Assembly (NCBI RefSeq): GCF_012641405.1
Contig: NZ_JABAII010000015.1
Coordinates: forward strand, 1-64,000
Length of the DNA: 64,000 nt
Origin: Rhizobium sp. P40RR-XXII
GTDB taxonomy: Bacteria > Pseudomonadota > Alphaproteobacteria > Rhizobiales > Rhizobiaceae
Direction of reading: 5' to 3'
The notes under the pieces are model-generated. The model was not told the origin of the DNA, made no database searches, and saw only the letters and a list, made by a program, of their open reading frames with translations. Of this stretch, positions 9,242 to 16,488 are shown in pieces (position 1 is the first letter of the stretch; each line of letters begins with the position of its first letter). Both the position numbers and the translations under genes were made by a program.

Positions 9242-9967
9242 TCAAAGCGTATCATCCAGCTGGGGCTGCTCGATATCTTCACCCAATTCGACAGGAAAGA
9301 GCGCCAGGAAGCGGCGCTCCCCCTCGGGCGTGAAGAAGATCGAGCGGCTGTTTTCGGTTCGTCGCGCCCAACCCTTGTCGAAGAAGTTTGAAAGCAGCGC
9401 CTTGCCGAGGCTGCCGGCCAGATGCGCCCGCCGCTCGCTCCAATCAAGGCAGGATCGGCAAAGCGGACGGCGGCTCGAACGCAGCCCGGATATATCGATG
9501 CCGATCGATCCCAAACGCTTCTCGCCGTCGGCCGTCACACTCAGGCCTTCGCCCATGACGGAAATCGATCCGGCCTCCACCAGGCTGTCGAGCATGCGCA
9601 CGCCATAATCGCCAGCCAGATGGTCGTAGCAGATGCGCGCCTTGCGCAGGGCCGGCTCCTTCGGGCCGGGACGATGGCGGAGGTGCCCGCGGCTTGCGGC
9701 AAAACCCATGATGCCCTCAAGCAGTTTGCCGACGCGGTCGTCGGCCAGCGCGAAATAGCGATGGCGGCCCTGCTTGCGTTGCGTGAGCAGGCCGCCTGCT
9801 TCGAGCTTGGCAAGATGAGCGCTCGCGGTCTGCAGCGTCACGCCGGCCGCAGCCGCCAGTTCCGTCGCCGTCAGCGCGCGGCCGCCCATCAGCGCCGTCA
9901 GCATGTTCGCTCGTGCCGGATCGCCGATCAGCGAGCCGATCTGTGCGATGTCTGGACCTTCTTTCAT
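9242..9967 (-). CDS. ArsR-family regulator
   Basis: 241 residues; the start is ATG at 9967 even though the frame stays open upstream, because the HTH domain begins just after it (MKEGPDIAQIGSLIGDPARANML). The winged helix (about 1-85) ends in the typical LTQRKQGRHRYFALAD wing. A long C-terminal domain with several cysteines (ICYDH; CRSC near residue 180) is of unknown role and far longer than in metal-sensing ArsR proteins. It is divergent from the NIPSNAP/ABM pair, with a CTTCG-N8-CGAAG repeat between them. Confidence 0.9.
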   Translation of the reverse strand: MKEGPDIAQIGSLIGDPARANMLTALMGGRALTATELAAAAGVTLQTASAHLAKLEAGGLLTQRKQGRHRYFALADDRVGKLLEGIMGFAASRGHLRHRPGPKEPALRKARICYDHLAGDYGVRMLDSLVEAGSISVMGEGLSVTADGEKRLGSIGIDISGLRSSRRPLCRSCLDWSERRAHLAGSLGKALLSNFFDKGWARRTENSRSIFFTPEGERRFLALFPVELGEDIEQPQLDDTL

Positions 9968-9968
9968 A

Positions 9969-9986
9969 CTTCGATCGTAACCGAAG
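9969..9986. promoter_or_regulatory. candidate ArsR operator
   Basis: A perfect 5-bp inverted repeat, CTTCG-N8-CGAAG, lies immediately next to the ArsR start codon and 54 bases before the divergent NIPSNAP gene. Its position suits autoregulation and control of the neighbour, but short arms make this a candidate only. Confidence 0.4.
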
Positions 9987-10039
9987 CATCTTCGTCCTGC
10001 AATGTGAGAAAACACTCCCATCAGCAAAGGAGAAAGCCA

Positions 10040-10369
10040 ATGATCACCTGTCTCATCCGCTATCAGATCGATCCGTTCAAGCAGGAAGCCTTCGCGCAAT
10101 ATGGCAAGGCCTGGGGCCAGATTATCCCGCGCAACGGCGCCGATCTGATCGGCTACTTCGCGCCACATGAGGGTTCGCTGACGACGGCCTATGGCATATA
10201 CAACATTGAAAACCTGGCCGCCTACGAGGCCTACCGCAAGAGCCTAGCCGCCGACCCGCTGGCGCAGGCCAATCACGATTTCTCCCGTCGTGAGCGTTTC
10301 ATCTTGCAGGAGAATCGTATTTTCCTGAAAAATATATCCCTGCCACATGCTCCAGGGATATCGCCATGA
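10040..10369 (+). CDS. NIPSNAP-family protein
   Basis: 109 residues with a dimeric alpha/beta-barrel pattern: ITCLIRYQIDPFKQEAFAQYGKAW opening, GADLIGYFAPHEG in the middle, and AYEAYRKSLAADP followed by the conserved FSRRERFIL ending. NIPSNAP proteins are small and of uncertain enzymatic role. The start follows AAGGAG at a good distance. The TGA overlaps the ATG of the next gene by four bases, so the two form an operon, presumably controlled by the divergent ArsR regulator. Confidence 0.92.
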   Translation: MITCLIRYQIDPFKQEAFAQYGKAWGQIIPRNGADLIGYFAPHEGSLTTAYGIYNIENLAAYEAYRKSLAADPLAQANHDFSRRERFILQENRIFLKNISLPHAPGISP

Positions 10370-10713
10370 TCGCAGTTATTTTCGAAGTCGTCCCGCATCC
10401 TGATGAACGTCAGCATTATCTCGACATTGCCGGACGGCTGCGCTCCGAACTCGAAGCCATCGATGGTTTCGTCTCCATCGAACGCTTCGAAAGCCTCAGT
10501 CAGCCGGGCAAGATCCTGTCGCTGTCCTTCTGGCGCGACGAAGCCGCCGTTCGCGAATGGCGAAACCGCGAAGCCCATCGCGCCGCGCAGAAAGCGGGCC
10601 GCAAGACGGTATTCGCCGATTATCGTTTGCGCGTCACGCAGGTCCTTCGCGATTACGGGATGACGGAACGGGACGAGGCGCCAGATGACAGCCACGCGGT
10701 GCACGACATCTAA
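10366..10713 (+). CDS. antibiotic biosynthesis monooxygenase (ABM) domain protein
   Basis: 115 residues of one ABM ferredoxin-like domain: IAVIFEVVPHPDERQHYLDIAGRL, then IDGFVSIERFESLSQPGKILSLSFWRDEAAVREWR and the HRAAQKAGR ending. Such proteins are cofactor-free monooxygenases or small dimeric binding proteins. Translationally coupled (ATGA) to the NIPSNAP gene, another protein of the same barrel superfamily. No substrate can be assigned. Confidence 0.92.
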   Translation: MIAVIFEVVPHPDERQHYLDIAGRLRSELEAIDGFVSIERFESLSQPGKILSLSFWRDEAAVREWRNREAHRAAQKAGRKTVFADYRLRVTQVLRDYGMTERDEAPDDSHAVHDI

Positions 10714-10751
10714 GGCAGTTTAGCGGGATAGCACCGCCTTGCGAGCCACGC

Positions 10752-10775
10752 ATTCCCTGGGGCTTCCTCGGGAAT
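10752..10775 (+). terminator. possible hairpin after ABM gene
   Basis: ATTCCC and GGGAAT arms enclose a 12-base segment that can extend the stem by GG/CC pairs. It lies 39 bases past the ABM stop and upstream of the ccrM control region. There is no clear T-run, so terminator strength is doubtful. Confidence 0.4.
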
Positions 10776-10804
10776 TTGGAAAATATGCCGCCGCTTTAGT
10801 CTTT

Positions 10805-10825
10805 GGTAACCAAGTTAGGTAACCA
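10805..10825. promoter_or_regulatory. direct repeat GGTAACCA upstream of ccrM
   Basis: Two copies of GGTAACCA begin 13 bases apart (10805-10812 and 10818-10825), 49 bases before the ccrM start. The second reads GTAACCAT, one base from the TTAACCAT half-site reported for CtrA in sinorhizobia. CtrA control of ccrM is established in alphaproteobacteria; assigning these copies to CtrA is inference. Confidence 0.4.
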
Positions 10826-10873
10826 TAACACTCAGTTAAGAGCATCGAGTAAGTGTAACAGAGCGAGTATCAC

Positions 10874-12004
10874 ATGGCGTCAGTTTTCCCGCTTGCCGAC
10901 CTCAGGACCTCCGCAGTTCCGGGGTCCTGGATCGACACGATCATCAAGGGCGATTGCGTGGCCGCTCTTGAAGCACTGCCCAATCAGTCCGTCGACGTCA
11001 TCTTCGCCGACCCGCCCTACAATCTTCAGCTTGGCGGCACGCTGCATCGACCGGACCAGTCGCTGGTCGACGCCGTCGATGACGAGTGGGACCAGTTTGC
11101 ATCCTTCGAAGCCTATGACGCCTTCACCCGCGCCTGGCTGCTTGCCTGCCGCCGCGTGTTGAAGCCGACGGGCACGATCTGGGTCATCGGCTCCTATCAC
11201 AATATCTTCCGCGTCGGCGCGACCATGCAGGATCTGAACTTCTGGATCCTCAACGACATCGTCTGGCGCAAGACCAATCCGATGCCGAATTTCAAGGGCC
11301 GCCGCTTCCAGAACGCGCATGAGACGATGATCTGGGCAAGTCCGAACGCCAAGGCCAAGGGCTATACCTTCAACTACGACGCCATGAAGGCCGCCAATGA
11401 CGACGTGCAGATGCGCTCCGACTGGCTGTTCCCGATCTGCAGCGGCAACGAGCGGCTGAAGGGCGACGACGGCAAGAAGGTGCATCCGACGCAGAAGCCG
11501 GAAGCCTTGCTTGCCCGCGTCATCATGGCCTCGTCCAAACCCGGCGACATCATCCTCGATCCCTTCTTCGGGTCGGGCACGACGGGCGCCGTTGCCAAGC
11601 GCCTCGGCCGTCATTTCGTCGGCATCGAGCGCGAGCAGGACTATATCGATGCGGCAAGCGCCCGCATCGCCGCCGTCGAGCCGCTCGGTAAGGCGGAACT
11701 GACCGTCATGACCGGCAAGAAGGCCGAAGTGCGCGTGGCTTTCAACGTGCTCATCGAGAGCGGCATGATCAAGCCGGGCCAGGTGCTGACGGACGCGAAG
11801 CGCCGCTATAGCGCCATCGTGCGCGCCGACGGCACGGTCGCCTCCGGCGGCGAGGCCGGTTCGATTCATCGCCTCGGCGCGAAGGTCCAGGGCCTCGATG
11901 CATGCAACGGATGGATGTTCTGGCACTTCGACGACGGACGTGCCCTGCGTCCGATCGACGAACTGAGGGCTATCATCCGCAGCGATCTGGCGAAGGTGGA
12001 GTAA
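10874..12004 (+). CDS. ccrM: cell-cycle adenine-N6 DNA methyltransferase (GANTC)
   Basis: 376 residues. It methylates adenine in GANTC and is timed to the cell cycle. The catalytic motif DPPY is D46-Y49 and the SAM motif DPFFGSGTTG is 229-238, an order typical of beta-class amino methyltransferases. The C-terminal extension (about 270-370, RAMA-like) distinguishes CcrM from phage or restriction relatives and is needed for DNA recognition. It is a solitary enzyme with no endonuclease nearby. GAGCGAG precedes the ATG. No GANTC site occurs between the preceding gene and this start, unlike the Caulobacter promoter. Confidence 0.97.
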   Translation: MASVFPLADLRTSAVPGSWIDTIIKGDCVAALEALPNQSVDVIFADPPYNLQLGGTLHRPDQSLVDAVDDEWDQFASFEAYDAFTRAWLLACRRVLKPTGTIWVIGSYHNIFRVGATMQDLNFWILNDIVWRKTNPMPNFKGRRFQNAHETMIWASPNAKAKGYTFNYDAMKAANDDVQMRSDWLFPICSGNERLKGDDGKKVHPTQKPEALLARVIMASSKPGDIILDPFFGSGTTGAVAKRLGRHFVGIEREQDYIDAASARIAAVEPLGKAELTVMTGKKAEVRVAFNVLIESGMIKPGQVLTDAKRRYSAIVRADGTVASGGEAGSIHRLGAKVQGLDACNGWMFWHFDDGRALRPIDELRAIIRSDLAKVE

Positions 12005-12007
12005 GCA

Positions 12008-12057
12008 AAGAGCGGTTCAGCTTTCCACGGAATCGCTCTATCTCTTTGTTTTCCCGC
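12008..12057 (-). repeat. dispersed rhizobial palindromic repeat, copy 1
   Basis: Read on the minus strand, this contains AAACAAAGAG followed by GAGCG and ends in AAAGCTGAACCGCTC. The same order of blocks occurs on the plus strand at 46321-46380. It lies just after ccrM. Repeats of this type occur between genes in rhizobial genomes; the function is unknown. Confidence 0.6.
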
Positions 12058-12110
12058 AAACATATCCGCCTTCTTCCGTCGTGTACCTCCAGTTAGGGAA
12101 GAAGGTGAAA

Positions 12111-12160
12111 CGCCCAGGGCCTTATCGAACGAATATCGGTAAGGCCCTGGGCGTCTTTTC
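12111..12160. terminator. strong bidirectional terminator
   Basis: A perfect 14-bp stem (CGCCCAGGGCCTTA at 12111-12124 pairing with 12140-12153) with a 15-base loop, followed by TCTTTTC. It separates ccrM from the convergent SnoaL-like gene and can serve both. Confidence 0.9.
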
Positions 12161-12171
12161 AGCTCCGGGTA

Positions 12172-12537
12172 TCAGAATTCCTGATAGTCCGTAACATCGA
12201 CGCGGACGATGCGGCCGTCCTCGTCGAAGGTAATCGTTTCCTCGCCTTCGCGGATCAGCGGCTTGCCGGTCTTGCTGTTGGTCGCGCGAACCGACCAGAC
12301 GGCACGGCCCGAAAGCGGTGTCAGCGTCTCCACCAGGGAGTTGGATGCCGTCTGATCGGGATAGGTGTCGAAATAGCCGCGGAACGCTTCCATGATCGCC
12401 GCGCGGCCGGCAAGGCTGCCGACACCGTTGGAGACGTAGGTAGCGTCCTCGGCAAAGAAGTTCTCGATCGCCTCATAATCGAGGCGATTGATCGCGTCGT
12501 GGAACAGATCGATGCGCTCTGCGGGATCGAAGATCAT
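12172..12537 (-). CDS. SnoaL-like / NTF2-fold protein
   Basis: 121 residues with the cone-shaped NTF2-like pattern: ERIDLFHDAINRLDYEAIENFFAEDATYVSNG opening, GRAAIMEAFRGYF helix, and strands ending FDEDGRIVRVDVTDYQEF. Members are polyketide cyclases, isomerases or ligand-binding proteins; no catalytic set points to one of these. The ATG lies four bases after the stop of the HAD gene, so it is the last gene of a mutY-HAD-SnoaL unit. Confidence 0.88.
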   Translation of the reverse strand: MIFDPAERIDLFHDAINRLDYEAIENFFAEDATYVSNGVGSLAGRAAIMEAFRGYFDTYPDQTASNSLVETLTPLSGRAVWSVRATNSKTGKPLIREGEETITFDEDGRIVRVDVTDYQEF

Positions 12538-12541
12538 CGGC

Positions 12542-13156
12542 TCAAACCTTTATGCCATGGGCGGTGAGATCGCTGCGCAGCTTCTCGGCGCCGGTGAAGT
12601 GAACTGCATGCCAGCCGGCAGCGCGTGCGCCTTCGACGTTCGGATAGGAATCGTCGATGAAGATCGTCGAGGCCGGATCGAGACCGAAGCTCTTGGCGTG
12701 GGTATCGTAAATCGCGACATCCGGTTTGATCAGCCCGATATCGCCGGAAACCGTAACGCCGCGCGGCTTGTTGAGGAACGGGTAGCGCAACTGGGCCTCG
12801 CGGAACGTATCGGAGGCGAAGTTGGTCAGCATCGTGACGTCGCGGCCTTCCGCGATCAATCCTTCGAAGATCGCGACGCTGTCTTCATAAGCATGCGGAA
12901 CCATCTCGTGCCAATATTTGCGGAAGGCGCGAATATGCTCCTCACGCTCGGGATGTTCGGCGATCAACAGTGCCTCGGCATCTCCCCACGTGCGGCCGCG
13001 GTCCTGTTCGATGTTCCATTCGCTCGTGCAGACATTGGCGAGGAACCATTCGCGTTCGGCATCGTCCGGAATGACGTGGCTGTAGGGAATGCTCGGATCG
13101 TAATGAAGCAGAACCTTGCCGATATCGAAAACGATGTGCCGCATTTCCGTCGTCAT
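12542..13156 (-). CDS. HAD hydrolase, YihX-like
   Basis: 204 residues. Motif I is VFDIGKVLLHYD: nucleophile D11 is present but the usual second Asp is Gly13, as in the E. coli sugar-phosphate phosphatase YihX (DLGNV). Motif II is LTNF, the lysine motif is IGLIKPDVAIY and the acidic motif IFIDDSYPNVEGARAAGW. It probably dephosphorylates a sugar phosphate. Its ATG overlaps the TGA of mutY by four bases, indicating co-translation. Confidence 0.92.
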   Translation of the reverse strand: MTTEMRHIVFDIGKVLLHYDPSIPYSHVIPDDAEREWFLANVCTSEWNIEQDRGRTWGDAEALLIAEHPEREEHIRAFRKYWHEMVPHAYEDSVAIFEGLIAEGRDVTMLTNFASDTFREAQLRYPFLNKPRGVTVSGDIGLIKPDVAIYDTHAKSFGLDPASTIFIDDSYPNVEGARAAGWHAVHFTGAEKLRSDLTAHGIKV

Positions 13157-14265
13157 GAATGAATTCCTGATTTTTTGTCCAAACGCATTTTTGCGAACGC
13201 ATTGGGAATAGCCTGGGCGATCGCTTTTTTCATGACTGTCGGCAGCGCCTGCTCTTCAAGATTTGTAACTGGTGCCCACCATCCGTCATGGTTGTCCGTG
13301 CGCGCCGTCGTGACTGTACGCCAGATGGACAATCTCAGCTCGAAATGCGTAAAGACGTGGGTCACCGTCCCCGCCGGCTGCCAGTCGGCCGGAAAGGGGG
13401 CTGCCTCGTGGCCGGTCTCGCCGTCGATACGCGCGGTCCACCCCGTGGTGGGTACCTCCGTCATGCCGCCCAGCAAGCCGTTTTCGACGCGTCGGCGCAG
13501 AAAGATTTTGCCCTCGCCGTTGACGGCGACGAAGGCCGCGCCCTGGCGCACCGGCTTGTCCTTCTTGGCGGCTTTGACCGGAAAATGCTCGGGATCATGC
13601 CCGGCCAGCGCCTGGCAGGCACCGTTGAAGGGACAGAGCGAACAGACCGGGCGCCTTGGCGTGCAGATCGTCGCGCCGAGATCCATCATCGCCTGGGCGA
13701 AATCGCCCGGCCGGTCTGCGGGCGTCAACAGGGCGACCTTCTGCTTCATCAACGGCTTGGCGCCGGGCAAGGGCGCCGAGATCGCGTAGAGGCGGGAAAT
13801 GACGCGCTCCACATTGCCGTCCATCACCGCCGCCCGGCGATTGAATGCGATGGCGGCAACGGCGGCAGCCGTGTAGTCGCCAATGCCGGGGAGGGCGCGC
13901 AAGCCATCCTCGGTATCGGGAAAACGACCGTCATGATCGGCTGAAACGGCCTCGGCGCATTTCTTCAGGTTGCGGGCGCGGGCGTAATAGCCAAGCCCGG
14001 CCCAGGCCGCCATGACGTCATCGTTCGTGGCGGCGGCGAGATCATCGACCGTCGGCCAGCGCTCCAGGAATTTCGCGAAATAGGATTTGACCGCCGGCAC
14101 CGTCGTCTGCTGCAGCATCACTTCCGACAACCAGATGCGATAGGGATCGGGTTTGACGCCGCGCGCGGCCATGGGCGGCGAGACCCGCCAGGGCAGGTCG
14201 CGATGATGTCGGTCATACCAGGCAAGCAGGGATGCGGCCGTGGGGGATTCTAAAGTCGAGGTCAT
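13153..14265 (-). CDS. mutY: A/G-specific adenine DNA glycosylase
   Basis: 370 residues. It removes adenine mispaired with 8-oxoguanine. Catalytic residues E48 (SEVMLQQT) and D149 (VMDGNVERV) are present, with the helix-hairpin-helix LPGIGDYTAAA between them. The [4Fe-4S] ligands are C201-x6-C208-x2-C211-x5-C217. The C-terminal NUDIX-like domain (about 240-355) that recognises 8-oxoG is complete. It begins the minus-strand unit with the HAD and SnoaL-like genes and is divergent from dciA. Confidence 0.97.
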   Translation of the reverse strand: MTSTLESPTAASLLAWYDRHHRDLPWRVSPPMAARGVKPDPYRIWLSEVMLQQTTVPAVKSYFAKFLERWPTVDDLAAATNDDVMAAWAGLGYYARARNLKKCAEAVSADHDGRFPDTEDGLRALPGIGDYTAAAVAAIAFNRRAAVMDGNVERVISRLYAISAPLPGAKPLMKQKVALLTPADRPGDFAQAMMDLGATICTPRRPVCSLCPFNGACQALAGHDPEHFPVKAAKKDKPVRQGAAFVAVNGEGKIFLRRRVENGLLGGMTEVPTTGWTARIDGETGHEAAPFPADWQPAGTVTHVFTHFELRLSIWRTVTTARTDNHDGWWAPVTNLEEQALPTVMKKAIAQAIPNAFAKMRLDKKSGIHS

Positions 14266-14363
14266 GATTTGCCGCGTCGAGGGGAAGTGCTCTATACTTG
14301 GCCAAGCCGCGTCGGGCGATCAAGGTCCCGGACGCATAAAGCACGCATAGAAACCTGGATGAT

Positions 14364-14864
14364 ATGAGTTATCCCCGAAAAGGCGAACGGCAGATTTCCG
14401 AGCTGACCAACAGCATCGTCGATCCGGTGCTGGCAAAGCGCGCCGGCATCAATACCACGCTGCTTGGCTGCTGGGATGAAATCGCCGGCGAAGACTTTGC
14501 CGACTGCACGCGGCCGGAAAAGATCGCCTGGGCCAAGCGAAGCGGCTCCGGCATGGACGAGCGGTTTCAGCCGGGCGTGCTGACGATCGCCTGCGAGGGC
14601 GCCCGCGCGCTATTTCTCACCCATGCGCAGGGCGAGCTGATCCAGCGCATCAACAGCTTTTTCGGATTCCATGCCGTCAATCAGATCCGCATCGTGCAGA
14701 AGCCGGTCTCGGTCGCATCCAAGCGCTCTCGTACGCCGCCGCCCCTGAAGGGCGAGGCGGCACGCAAGCTGGCTGACATGATGGATGGTATCGAGGATGA
14801 GAAGATCAGGGCCGCCGTTCAGCGTTTGGGCACGGCGATGGCTTGGAGGCGGGGTAAGGCCTGA
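14364..14864 (+). CDS. dciA: DUF721 / DciA-like helicase-loading protein
   Basis: 166 residues with the DUF721 core: an early helix, WDEIAGEDFADCTRPEKIAW, then GVLTIACEGARALFLTHAQGELIQRINSFFG. DUF721 proteins (DciA) load the replicative helicase in bacteria lacking DnaC/DnaI, which fits an alphaproteobacterium. The C-terminal tail with PPLKGEAARKLADMMDGIED is alphaproteobacterial in style. It is divergent from mutY, and dsbA and smc follow in the usual rhizobial order, here interrupted by parDE. Confidence 0.85.
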   Translation: MSYPRKGERQISELTNSIVDPVLAKRAGINTTLLGCWDEIAGEDFADCTRPEKIAWAKRSGSGMDERFQPGVLTIACEGARALFLTHAQGELIQRINSFFGFHAVNQIRIVQKPVSVASKRSRTPPPLKGEAARKLADMMDGIEDEKIRAAVQRLGTAMAWRRGKA

Positions 14865-14871
14865 TCCAGGC

Positions 14872-14899
14872 TTGCTTTTGTTAATGACACTGTCATACT
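14872..14899 (+). promoter_or_regulatory. parDE promoter with internal operator
   Basis: TTGCTT (14872-14877), a 16-base spacer and CATACT (14894-14899) make a fair sigma-70 promoter. A perfect 13-base palindrome, ATGACA-C-TGTCAT (14884-14896), spans the spacer and the edge of the -10. An antitoxin bound there would block RNA polymerase, as expected for autoregulated type II modules. Confidence 0.65.
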
Positions 14900-14927
14900 C
14901 GAGCAAAGTATTTGCAAGGAACTGGAT

Positions 14928-15203
14928 ATGCGAAGCAGTAGGCCGATAACGGTTACACTCGGTAATCAGCAGCGCGGTGTTGATGCGAGACTGGAATCCG
15001 GAGCATACGATTCCGCCAGCGAAGTCCTGCGCGCTGCTTTGAGGGCATTAGACCGTGAAGAAGAAGTCATAAATCAAATCATGCGCGCAAAGATCCAGGA
15101 AGCGCTTGATGACCCGCGACCCGGCAGAGATGCTGACGAGGTTTTCGATAGAATCGAAAGGATGCATGCTGAGCGAATGAAAGCAGCTGGCCGTGAAATA
15201 TAG
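14928..15203 (+). CDS. parD: ParD-family antitoxin
   Basis: 91 residues. The N-terminal ribbon-helix-helix (ITVTLGNQQRGVDARLESGAYDSASEVLRAALRALDREE) is characteristic of ParD, and the acidic/helical C-terminal half would wrap ParE. AGGAA lies upstream of the ATG. The gene overlaps the toxin start by 11 bases. The pair sits inside the otherwise conserved dciA-dsbA interval and has more A+T in its codons than its neighbours, consistent with later insertion. Confidence 0.92.
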   Translation: MRSSRPITVTLGNQQRGVDARLESGAYDSASEVLRAALRALDREEEVINQIMRAKIQEALDDPRPGRDADEVFDRIERMHAERMKAAGREI

Positions 15204-15498
15204 GGTTGTTTTCAGTGCTCTTGCCGAAGACGACCTTATAAATATCTATGAATTCATTGCGAAAGATAGCCCGAGCCGCGCGTTGTCGTTTATCCAACGA
15301 CTACAAGAGCAGTGCAAAACACTTAAAATAATGGCCGATAGAGGCCCTCAACGTGAGAGTTTGGGGCCAGGTGTTCGGATCATGGTGTTCGAGCGGCGGG
15401 TTACCGCCGCTTACCTTATCAAGAACGAGCAAGTCGTTATTCTACGTCTCTTTTATGCTGGTCAGAATATTTCATCGACCTTGCTCGACGAGCACTAA
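15193..15498 (+). CDS. parE: ParE-family toxin
   Basis: 101 residues starting with GTG inside the antitoxin gene. The RelE/ParE fold is shown by YRVVFSALAEDDLINIYEFIAKDSPSRALSFIQRLQEQC, the RGPQRESLGPGVRIMVFERRVTAAYLI strand region and the closing VVILRLFYAGQNI. Chromosomal ParE homologues usually poison DNA gyrase; whether this one does cannot be told from the sequence. It is complete, with no frameshift, so the module is probably functional. Confidence 0.92.
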   Translation: MKYRVVFSALAEDDLINIYEFIAKDSPSRALSFIQRLQEQCKTLKIMADRGPQRESLGPGVRIMVFERRVTAAYLIKNEQVVILRLFYAGQNISSTLLDEH

Positions 15499-15654
15499 AC
15501 ACGCATAGATTCTCATTTCGCCGGCAATTTAACCTCCTTGTCTTTCCCAGGTCACAATTCTTTGAAGAAAGTTGGTCAACCGTGCCTTGTTAGCGGCAAG
15601 CTGCCGTTATATCGCATGAATATTCGAAGACCTCTTTCAACGACGGGTGACTCT

Positions 15655-16344
15655 ATGCCGATGTCCGACATGCTCTTGACCAAACGCCATCTGCTGGGCG
15701 GCTCCGCCGTTGCAGCCCTTTCCGTGGCGTTCTCTGCCTTTGCCGACACCGCATTTGCAGCAACCGCCGAAGACGAAGTGCCGCCGTCGGACGGCAATGT
15801 CGACATGAACGAAGTGCTGAAGCCCGGCCCGCTGCCGGAAATCGCATTCGGCAAGGAAGATGCCCCCGTCAAGATCGTCGAATACATGTCGCTGACCTGC
15901 CCGCACTGCGCGCATTTCGCGGTTACGACCTTCGACACGATCAAGCAGAAATACGTCGATACCGGCAAGGTTCGCTTCATCATCCGCGAATTCCCGTTCG
16001 ATCCGCGTGCCGCCGCCGCCTTCATGCTGGCTCGTTGCGCCCCGCAGGAACAGTACATGCCGATGGTCGAAATGCTGTTCAAGCAGCAGATCGCCTGGGC
16101 CTCTCCGGATGTCGACGGCCGCGCCGCACTGCTGCAGATGTCGAAACTCGCTGGTTTTACTGAGGATAGCTTCACGAAATGCTTGACGAACCAGAAGCTT
16201 CTGGATGATGTCAACTCAGTACGGGAACGCGCAGCCAAGGATTTCGGCGTCAATGCAACGCCGACCTTCCTAGTCAATGGCAAGCGCTATGCAGGGGACA
16301 TGTCTGTTGGTGCCATGTCGAAGCTTATCGACAGCCTGCTCTGA
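15655..16344 (+). CDS. DsbA-family thiol oxidoreductase
   Basis: 229 residues from ATG 15655. An N-terminal export signal (TKRHLLGGSAVAALSVAFSA core, cut near AFAA) places it in the periplasm. The thioredoxin-like domain carries C82-P-H-C85 and the cis-proline loop NATPTFLVNG. A CPHC site matches DsbA-type disulfide donors. Two further cysteines in the helical insert (ARCAP, TKCL) are usual in this alphaproteobacterial group. It sits between parDE and smc with its own downstream terminator. Confidence 0.93.
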   Translation: MPMSDMLLTKRHLLGGSAVAALSVAFSAFADTAFAATAEDEVPPSDGNVDMNEVLKPGPLPEIAFGKEDAPVKIVEYMSLTCPHCAHFAVTTFDTIKQKYVDTGKVRFIIREFPFDPRAAAAFMLARCAPQEQYMPMVEMLFKQQIAWASPDVDGRAALLQMSKLAGFTEDSFTKCLTNQKLLDDVNSVRERAAKDFGVNATPTFLVNGKRYAGDMSVGAMSKLIDSLL

Positions 16345-16359
16345 TCCGCGCCTTTTTTC

Positions 16360-16405
16360 ATCACAGGCGGGCGGCCGGGGTCGTGCGCCTGTGATTGTTT
16401 CTTTT
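16360..16405 (+). terminator. rho-independent terminator after dsbA
   Basis: A 10-bp stem (ATCACAGGCG at 16360-16369 with 16386-16395), a 16-base loop and a T-rich run (TTGTTTCTTTT) 16 bases after the dsbA stop. Confidence 0.85.
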
Positions 16406-16455
16406 GAATTCGAGTTTGGAGCGTTCGCGCTCCCCATGCCGGCATCGTGGACGGC

Positions 16456-16476
16456 CTTCTCCTCCCTGGGGAGAAG
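16456..16476 (+). repeat. CTTCTCC/GGAGAAG hairpin before smc
   Basis: Seven-base arms CTTCTCC and GGAGAAG with a 7-base loop, immediately before the smc start at 16489. The 3' arm overlaps the GGAGAAGAGGG that would be the smc ribosome site, so the hairpin could limit translation. This palindrome type is frequent between rhizobial genes. Confidence 0.55.
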
Positions 16477-16488
16477 AGGGCACCGCCT

